Source: Asanoa sp040676615
GTDB taxonomy: Bacteria; Actinomycetota; Actinomycetes; Mycobacteriales; Micromonosporaceae
Direction: 5' to 3'
Length of the DNA stretch: 64,000 nucleotides
Assembly (NCBI RefSeq): GCF_040676615.1
Contig: NZ_JBFAPI010000005.1
Location: forward strand, 248,001-312,000
The first letter of the stretch is position 1. Every line of letters begins with the position of its first letter. Under the pieces are notes generated by a model. The model was given only the letters and a program-made list of their open reading frames with translations, had not been told where the DNA came from and did not search any database. Below are positions 58,943-64,000 of this stretch, one piece after another. The position numbers were made by a program, and so were the translations under genes.

Positions 58943-59709
58943 ACGGGTACGGATTCCGGCACGCGGCCCGGATGGAACGGATCAAACTGACCAGCGTCCG
59001 GTCGACCTGGTGGCTGGCCGTCGCGGCGGTGGTCGCGATGGCCGGGACCGGGGCCGGGGTGGGGCTCGGGTACCGATCGCACACCCCGGTCGCCACCGCC
59101 GCCCAGATCCTCAACAACAGCCTCGGCGGCGCCATCGCGGCCCAGTTGCTGCTCGGCGCGCTCGGCGTCCTGATCGTGACCGGCGAGTACGGCACCGGGA
59201 TGATCCGCTCGACGCTGGCCGCCGTGCCCCGGCGCCGGACCGTGCTGGCCGCCAAGGTCGCGGTGTGCGGTGGTGCGGCCCTCACCGTCGGCCTGCTCGC
59301 GAGCTTCGCCGGCTACCTGGCCGGGCAACTGGCGATCCGCGGCACCGCCATTCCGGCCGCGTCCCTCGGCCAGCCGGCGATCCTGCGCGCGGTCCTGCTG
59401 ACCGGCGTCTACCTCGGTGCCACCGCCTTGATCGGCGTCGGCATCGGGACGATCGTGCGGCACTCGGGCGCCGCGATCGGCACGCTGTTCGGCCTGATGT
59501 TCGTTCCGATGATCGTGGCCGGGCTGTTCGGCGAGAGCGGCATCCAGGTCGGCCGCTTCGTGCCGCTGCTGATGCTGCTCAACTCGATCTCGGTGACCGC
59601 GCCCATCCCCGGGCTGTTCGCCGGCTGGGTCAGCGCGCTGCTGATGTGCGGTTATGCCGCGGTCGCCGTGCTGTGCGGCGGCTTCCTGCTGCGGCACCGC
59701 GACGCGTGA
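58939..59709 (+). CDS. ABC transporter permease (ABC-2 type)
   Basis: 256 residues with six membrane segments: STWWLAVAAVVAMAGTGAGV, QLLLGALGVLIVTGEYGTGM, AALTVGLLASFAGYLAGQLA, LLTGVYLGATALIGVGIGTI, LFGLMFVPMIVAGLFGESGI, and ALLMCGYAAVAVLCGGFLLR. The GEYGTGMIRSTLAAVPRR string is the conserved motif of this actinobacterial permease group. ATGA overlap with the ATPase gene; GTGA overlap with the kinase gene. Together with the ATPase it probably exports or senses a compound. Confidence 0.92.
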   Translation: MNGYGFRHAARMERIKLTSVRSTWWLAVAAVVAMAGTGAGVGLGYRSHTPVATAAQILNNSLGGAIAAQLLLGALGVLIVTGEYGTGMIRSTLAAVPRRRTVLAAKVAVCGGAALTVGLLASFAGYLAGQLAIRGTAIPAASLGQPAILRAVLLTGVYLGATALIGVGIGTIVRHSGAAIGTLFGLMFVPMIVAGLFGESGIQVGRFVPLLMLLNSISVTAPIPGLFAGWVSALLMCGYAAVAVLCGGFLLRHRDA

Positions 59710-61052
59710 CCAGCGACAATGGGCCGATGACCGCGCTGCGCGCACCGTTCACCACCCTGGCCCTGCGCCAAGCGGTGTTCTGTGTCGCCGGCGTGGCCGG
59801 CGCGCTCGCCGTCCTGGCCGTGCCGGCGTCCGTGCCGGCCCTGGGCGCCTTCGTCCTCTGGGCCAGCGGCGCCCTGGCCACCCGGCCAACACCCACCGTC
59901 GCACCGCTGTTCCTGGTCCTGTTCCCGCTCACCCTCGCGCTCCTGGTCGTGCTGGCCGCACCGATCGGGCGCGCGATGGGCGCCGCACAGCGATCGCTGG
60001 CGGCCCGGCTGCTCGGCGTGCGCGTCGACCCGCCGCCACCGCGGCCCTCGAAGCGGCTCGGCGCCCTGGTCGCCGACGGCCCGGGCTGGCGTGCCGTCGG
60101 CTACGGCCTGCTCAAGGTGCCGCTGGCCATCCCGGCCGGCTACGGCGCGTTCTGCTACGTGTTCGGCCTGGTCAACCTCAGCTACCCGGTGTGGTGGCCG
60201 CTGTTCCGCAACCACCCGCCGGGCACGACCCTCGGGCCGGTGCGGGCGCTGACGCCGTTCGGCACCCTGGGCACCCGGACGTTCGCCGGCACCTTCCTGA
60301 TCGCCGCGGCCGGGCTCGCCATGCTGTACGTCGCACCGTGGCTGATGCGGGCGGCCACGGCCCTCGAGGTGGCCGCGATGCGCCGGCTGCTCGGCCCGCG
60401 CCGTCTCGCCGAGCGGGTGCGGCAACTGCAGGTCACCCGGGCCCAGGCGATCGACGACGCGGCCGCGATGATGCGCCGGCTCGAACGCGACCTGCACGAC
60501 GGTACCCAGATCCGGCTGGCCACGCTCGCGATGAACCTCGGCATGGCGACCGAGAAGCTCGGTGCCGACGGCCCGCCGCCCGACCTCGCCCAGGCCCGCG
60601 AACTCGTCGTGCTCGCTCACCGCGGCGCGAAGGACGCGCTGGCCGACCTGCGCGACCTGGTGCGCGGTATCCACCCGCCGGTCCTCGACAACGGCCTCGG
60701 CGACGCGCTGGCGACGCTCGCGACCAGCAGCGCCATCCCGGTCGCGGTCGACGTCGACCTGCCCGACCGCCCGGCGCCGGCGATCGAGACCATCGCCTAC
60801 TTCTGCGCCGCCGAGTTGCTCGCGAACGCGGCCAAGCACAGCCGGGCGTCGCGGGTCGGCCTCGGCGTCGTCGGCGCGGGTGGGCGCCTGACGTTGACCG
60901 TCGAGGACGACGGCGTCGGCGGGGCCGACCCGGCCGGTCCGGGCCTGTCGGGCCTGGCCCGCCGACTCGCCGTGGTCGACGGCCGGATCCGCGTGGACAG
61001 CCCGCCCGGCGGTCCGACCCGGGTCGGGATCGAACTGCCCAGCTATGTGTGA
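59706..61052 (+). CDS. Sensor histidine kinase (HisKA_3 type)
   Basis: About 448 residues. The N-terminal half contains four to six membrane helices, for example AVFCVAGVAGALAVLAVPAS, APLFLVLFPLTLALLVVLAA and TFLIAAAGLAMLYVAPWLMR. The dimerisation domain carries the phosphorylated histidine in MMRRLERDLHDGTQIRLATL. The HATPase has AAELLANAAKHSRASRVGLG (N box), VEDDGVGGADPAGPG (G1) and LSGLARRLAVVDGRI. Start: GTG at 59706 overlaps the permease stop; ATG at 59727 is an alternative. It likely phosphorylates the next gene product. Confidence 0.9.
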   Translation: MTSDNGPMTALRAPFTTLALRQAVFCVAGVAGALAVLAVPASVPALGAFVLWASGALATRPTPTVAPLFLVLFPLTLALLVVLAAPIGRAMGAAQRSLAARLLGVRVDPPPPRPSKRLGALVADGPGWRAVGYGLLKVPLAIPAGYGAFCYVFGLVNLSYPVWWPLFRNHPPGTTLGPVRALTPFGTLGTRTFAGTFLIAAAGLAMLYVAPWLMRAATALEVAAMRRLLGPRRLAERVRQLQVTRAQAIDDAAAMMRRLERDLHDGTQIRLATLAMNLGMATEKLGADGPPPDLAQARELVVLAHRGAKDALADLRDLVRGIHPPVLDNGLGDALATLATSSAIPVAVDVDLPDRPAPAIETIAYFCAAELLANAAKHSRASRVGLGVVGAGGRLTLTVEDDGVGGADPAGPGLSGLARRLAVVDGRIRVDSPPGGPTRVGIELPSYV

Positions 61053-61067
61053 CCGGGAGGCGACGAG

Positions 61068-61712
61068 ATGCGGGTGGTGATCGCGGAGGATGCCGCGATG
61101 ATGCGCGAGGGCCTGGTCCGGCTGCTCACCGACCGCGGTTTCGAGGTGTGCGCCGCGGTGGCCGACCCGGACGCGCTGCGGTCCGCGATCGCCGGCTGCG
61201 TACCGGACGTGGCGATCATCGACATCCGGATGCCACCGACGCACACCGACGAGGGGCTGCGCGCCGCGATCGACATCCGCCGCGACCATCCGGACGTCGG
61301 CGTGCTGATGTTCTCGCAGTACGTGGAGACCCGCTACGCGACGCGGCTGCTCGCCGACCGGCCGACCGGGGTCGGCTACCTGCTCAAGGACCGGGTCGCC
61401 GACGTCGCCGACTTCGTGGACGCCCTGACCCGGGTGGCCTCCGGCGGCACCGCTTTGGACCCGGAGGTGGTCGGCCACCTGATGCGGGCCGGGCGCGACA
61501 CGGCCGGGTTGGCGTCGCTGACCCCGCGGGAGCGCGACGTGCTGTCGCTGATGGCCGAAGGCCGGTCCAACGCCGGGATCGCCGCCGCTCTGGTCATCAC
61601 GCCCGGGGTCGTGGAGAAGCACGTGGCGAGCATCTTCGCCAAACTCGGCCTGCCGTCGTCGGACAGCGACAACCGCCGGGTCCTGGCCGTGCTCCGCCAC
61701 GTCAGCCGCTAG
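61068..61712 (+). CDS. LuxR/NarL family response regulator
   Basis: 214 residues. The receiver domain has the acidic pair in VVIAEDAAMMREGL, the phospho-aspartate in VAIIDIRMPPTHTDEG, and lysine in GYLLKDRVADV. The C-terminal LuxR HTH is SLTPRERDVLSLMAEGRSNA then GIAAALVITPGVVEKHVASI. It is the output of the preceding kinase and probably controls the transporter operon. It converges with the ECF41 sigma gene and overlaps its end by 11 bases. Confidence 0.93.
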   Translation: MRVVIAEDAAMMREGLVRLLTDRGFEVCAAVADPDALRSAIAGCVPDVAIIDIRMPPTHTDEGLRAAIDIRRDHPDVGVLMFSQYVETRYATRLLADRPTGVGYLLKDRVADVADFVDALTRVASGGTALDPEVVGHLMRAGRDTAGLASLTPRERDVLSLMAEGRSNAGIAAALVITPGVVEKHVASIFAKLGLPSSDSDNRRVLAVLRHVSR

Positions 61713-62568
61713 GGCCGGCGACCCAGGCGCGGAGCTTCTCCGGATTGCGTACCACCCAGATGTGCTTGATCTTGTCGCCGGCGACGTCGAACGCGAAGAC
61801 GGTCGCGGTGACGCCGTCCTGCTGGGCCACCACACCGGGCTGACCGTTGACCGGGTGCTCGACGAACGTCATCGTGCCGACCGCGCGCCGGGCGATCTCG
61901 ATCCAGGCGCGGGCGATCTGCTCGCCGCCCACGATGGGTTCCAGGAACGTGGTGGCCAGGCCCCCGCCGTCGGCAGTCGCCGTGGCGCCGGTGTCCAGAA
62001 GGCCGACCAGGGCGTCGATGTCCTGTGCCTCCCAGGCCGCCTTGAAGGCCCTGACCACGGCGGCCTGCCGGCCGCGCGGCGTCGCCGGCTCCCGGGCCGC
62101 GCGGATCCGGCGGCGGGCCGACGAGGCCAGTTGGCGGCAGGCCGCCGGCGTCCGGCCGAGCACCTCGGCCACGTCGGCGAACGGATAACGGAAGACGTCG
62201 TGGAGGATGAACGCCACGCGCTCGGCCGGGGTCATCGACTCCAGCACGACGAGGAAGGCCATGCCCACCGACTCGTCCAGGGTGACCCGGTCCGCCGGGT
62301 CGGGCGTCTCGTTGTCGCCGGGCAGCGGCTCCGGAATCCAGTCGCCCACGTAGCTCTCCCGTCTGACCCGTGCCGAGCCGAGCAGGTTGAGGCAGATGCG
62401 ACTGGTGACCGTCGTCAGCCAGGCGCCGGGCGACTCGATGGCCTCCCGGTCGCGTGCGGGCAGGGCGTACCAGCGGGCATAGCTCTCCTGGACCGCGTCC
62501 TCGGCTTCGGACAGGGAGCCCAGCAGCCGGTAGGCCACATTGATCAACTGACGACGCTCACTGATCAT
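61702..62568 (-). CDS. ECF41-type RNA polymerase sigma factor with SnoaL-like C-terminal domain
   Basis: 288 residues. Region 2 MISERRQLINVAYRLLGSLS, EAEDAVQESYARWYALPARD; region 4 MTPAERVAFILHDVFRYPFA, DVAEVLGRTPAACRQLASSA; the C-terminal domain is SnoaL-like with TATADGGGLATTFLEPIVGG, which holds the ECF41 DGGG element that modulates activity. No anti-sigma factor is needed in this group. The ATG follows GGGAGGGGCCG. Its usual partner, a COE (carboxymuconolactone decarboxylase-like) protein, is absent; the divergent gene is a LUD protein instead. Confidence 0.92.
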   Translation of the reverse strand: MISERRQLINVAYRLLGSLSEAEDAVQESYARWYALPARDREAIESPGAWLTTVTSRICLNLLGSARVRRESYVGDWIPEPLPGDNETPDPADRVTLDESVGMAFLVVLESMTPAERVAFILHDVFRYPFADVAEVLGRTPAACRQLASSARRRIRAAREPATPRGRQAAVVRAFKAAWEAQDIDALVGLLDTGATATADGGGLATTFLEPIVGGEQIARAWIEIARRAVGTMTFVEHPVNGQPGVVAQQDGVTATVFAFDVAGDKIKHIWVVRNPEKLRAWVAGPSG

Positions 62569-62589
62569 CTCGGCCCCTCCCGTCACCTG

Positions 62590-62649
62590 TTCGACAAGAC
62601 AGCGCCCCGGAACGTGAGGCCTGACATTCCGCCGGGCCGGATTGTCGAA
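62590..62649. promoter_or_regulatory. Inverted repeat TTCGACAA ... TTGTCGAA in the ECF41/LUD divergent promoter
   Basis: The two 8-bp arms (62590-62597 and 62642-62649) flank the shared promoter region. A TGTCAGG on the minus strand between them resembles the TGTCACA -35 element of ECF41 promoters, but I do not find a clear CGTC -10, so the promoter assignment is weak. Confidence 0.4.
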
Positions 62650-62654
62650 CTGGC

Positions 62655-63269
62655 ATGACTTCAGCATTCACCGACCCGGCGCCCGCCGACCGCCTCGAGC
62701 GCGCGGCCGCCGCGCTGACCGCGCACAACTTCGCCGTCGAGATCCTCGACGACGCCGCCGCCGCGCGGGCGCGGGTCAGGGACCTGATCCCGGCCGGCGC
62801 CAGCGTGTTCACCGGGGCCAGCGAGACCCTGCGGCTGTCCGGCATCGAGGACGACATCACCACGAGCGGTCGGTACGACGCGATCAAGGGTCGCACCCGC
62901 GGCATGGACCGCGAGACCAGCGCCCGCGAGATCTGGGCGACGATCGGCAGCCCCGACGTGATCGTGGGCAGCGTCGCCGCGGTCACCGAGACCGGCTCCC
63001 TGGTCGCCGGCTCGGCCAGCGGCGGCCAACTGCCCGGCTACGCCGGCGGCGCCGGCCAGGCGATCTGGATCGTCGGCGCGCAGAAGGTGGTGCCCGACCT
63101 GGCCACCGCGCTGCGCCGCGTCGAGGAGCACTGCCTGCCGCTGGAGAACAACCGGGCCATGACGGCGTACGGGCAGCCCAGCGCGCTCAACCGCATCCTC
63201 GTCCTGAACGCCGAACCGCAGCCCGGCCGCGGAACGGTGCTGCTGCTCCGGGAAGCCATCGGTTTCTAG
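62655..63269 (+). CDS. LUD domain protein (LutC/YkgG-like)
   Basis: 204 residues: SVFTGASETLRLSGIEDDIT, RYDAIKGRTRGMDRETSARE, DVIVGSVAAVTETGSLVAGS and GGAGQAIWIVGAQKVVPDLA give the LUD fold of LutC and of the C-terminal part of LutB. In lactate utilisation LutC acts with the FeS proteins LutA and LutB, which are not here, so the function may differ. The gene is divergent from the ECF41 sigma factor and probably under its control. Its stop overlaps the stop of the converging GlxA gene in a CTAG. Confidence 0.85.
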   Translation: MTSAFTDPAPADRLERAAAALTAHNFAVEILDDAAAARARVRDLIPAGASVFTGASETLRLSGIEDDITTSGRYDAIKGRTRGMDRETSAREIWATIGSPDVIVGSVAAVTETGSLVAGSASGGQLPGYAGGAGQAIWIVGAQKVVPDLATALRRVEEHCLPLENNRAMTAYGQPSALNRILVLNAEPQPGRGTVLLLREAIGF

Positions 63270-64000
63270 TCCCGGCGCATGCCGAACGTCCGCCGGTACT
63301 GGGCCGGCGCCGCGCCGACCTGGCGGGTGAACTGGGCCCGCAACGTGTCGACGCTGCCGAAACCCGCGACCCGGGCGAGGGCCTCGATGGTCTGGTCCGT
63401 GGTCTCCAGCAGTTCCCGGACGAGGTCGACCCGCTGGCTGGTCAGCCAGCGGTGCGGCGTGGTGCCGGTGGCGTGCCGGAACAGCCGGGCGAACGTGCGC
63501 GGCGCGAGGCGCGCCTCGCGGGCCAGGTCGGCCACCGCGATCGGCTGGTCGAGCCGGCCCATCGCCCAGGTGATCGCGTCCTGCAGCGGGTCGGCGGCGG
63601 CGACGGCCGGCAGCGGGGCGCGCAGGTACTGGGCCTGCCCGCCGTCGCGGTGCGGCGGCACCACCATCCGGCGGGCCACCTCGGCGGCGACCGCGGCGCC
63701 GTGGGCCCGGCGGAGCAGGTGCAGGCCGAGGTCGATGCCAGCGGCCGTGCCGGCCGAGGTCGAGATGGCGCCCGCGTCGACGTAGAGCACACCGGGGTCG
63801 AGCCGGATCTTCGGGTAGCGGCTGCCCAGTTCGGCCGTCCAGCGCCAGTGCGTGGTGGCCGGCAGGCCGTCGAGCAGGCCGGCCGCCGCCAGCACGAACG
63901 CGCCGCGGCAGATCGCCATCAGGTGCGCGCCGCGGTCGCGGGCGGCGTAGAGGTGCGCGACCAGCGCCGGATCGGGCCCGGTCTCCACCCAGGCGCCGGC
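63266..64000 (-). CDS. GlxA family AraC-type transcriptional regulator (partial, runs off the window)
   Basis: The C-terminal ~244 residues are present. The N-terminal DJ-1/PfpI-like amidotransferase-fold remainder includes LMAICRGAFVLAAAGLLDGL with the cysteine position of the family (C in ICRG) and TTHWRWTAELGSRYPKIRLD. The AraC HTH follows: QPIAVADLAREARLAPRTFA, RLFRHATGTTPHRWLTSQRV and a second helix region TIEALARVAGFGSVDTLRAQ, ending GAAPAQYRRTFGMRRD. Start lies beyond the right edge. It converges with the LUD gene. Regulatory target unknown. Confidence 0.9.
   Translation of the reverse strand, partial: AGAWVETGPDPALVAHLYAARDRGAHLMAICRGAFVLAAAGLLDGLPATTHWRWTAELGSRYPKIRLDPGVLYVDAGAISTSAGTAAGIDLGLHLLRRAHGAAVAAEVARRMVVPPHRDGGQAQYLRAPLPAVAAADPLQDAITWAMGRLDQPIAVADLAREARLAPRTFARLFRHATGTTPHRWLTSQRVDLVRELLETTDQTIEALARVAGFGSVDTLRAQFTRQVGAAPAQYRRTFGMRRD

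Noticed and set aside
62569..62654. Complete ECF41-type promoter upstream of the sigma gene
   Set aside because: A TGTCAGG -35-like element is seen but no matching CGTC -10 at the required spacing, so only the inverted repeat is reported.

Overview
The window is high-GC DNA with dense, overlapping genes, frequent GTG and TTG starts and strong third-position GC. This points to an actinobacterium. Gene families and neighbourhoods (ppdK, dgt and dnaG in one region, roadblock proteins, ECF41/ECF42 sigma factors, large LuxR regulators, an ebo-type operon) fit Micromonosporaceae best; this placement is inference, as no rRNA is present.

Layout. 0-5 kb: the 3' end of ppdK, a minus-strand operon of three roadblock proteins plus a PATAN/DUF4388 protein, a VOC protein and dgt. 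5-17 kb: a methyltransferase, an FAD reductase, a three-subunit molybdenum hydroxylase followed by a ten-helix membrane protein and a cytidine deaminase, then small enzymes, two broken genes, and a GDSL hydrolase divergent from a MarR regulator with two palindromic operators between them. 17-20.5 kb: a gene made of 48-bp tandem repeats (with a sequencing gap) and decayed remnants of a hemerythrin gene and a transposase. 20.5-28 kb: HIT protein, beta-helix lipoprotein, AlkZ-like glycosylase, a 57-residue secreted peptide divergent from a 943-residue LuxR-type ATPase regulator, then about 1.1 kb with little in it. 28-35 kb: dnaG, a NodI/NodJ-like ABC exporter whose ATPase and permeases are separated by a YCII (DGPF)/ECF42 sigma pair, and a 90-bp minisatellite (second sequencing gap) at the YCII/sigma junction.

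35.5-42.4 kb: a sugar or polyol import operon (ROK regulator, RbsA/C/B-like ABC importer, Gfo/Idh/MocA dehydrogenase) ending in two strong hairpins. 43-51 kb: an eight-gene, translationally coupled ebo-type operon with an inositol-phosphate-synthase-like protein, UbiA prenyltransferase, TIM-barrel protein, EboA, EboB (TatD-like), EboE, a phosphatase-fold protein and a polyprenyl diphosphate synthase. This is the best candidate for an under-described pathway: the content suggests a sugar phosphate is cyclised, prenylated in the membrane by a dedicated prenyl donor, and handled by the Ebo proteins, with an inositol-phosphate-type cyclase in place of the dehydroquinate-synthase-like EboD.

51-56.4 kb: two secreted modular proteins (a PQQ-type sugar dehydrogenase and a ThuA/DUF1080 protein), both ending in CBM6 plus ricin-type lectin modules, consistent with extracellular oxidation and cleavage of sugars. 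56.4-64 kb: a second ECF42/YCII pair, an ABC transporter co-transcribed with a two-component system, an ECF41 sigma factor divergent from a LUD-domain protein, and a partial GlxA-type AraC regulator running off the end.
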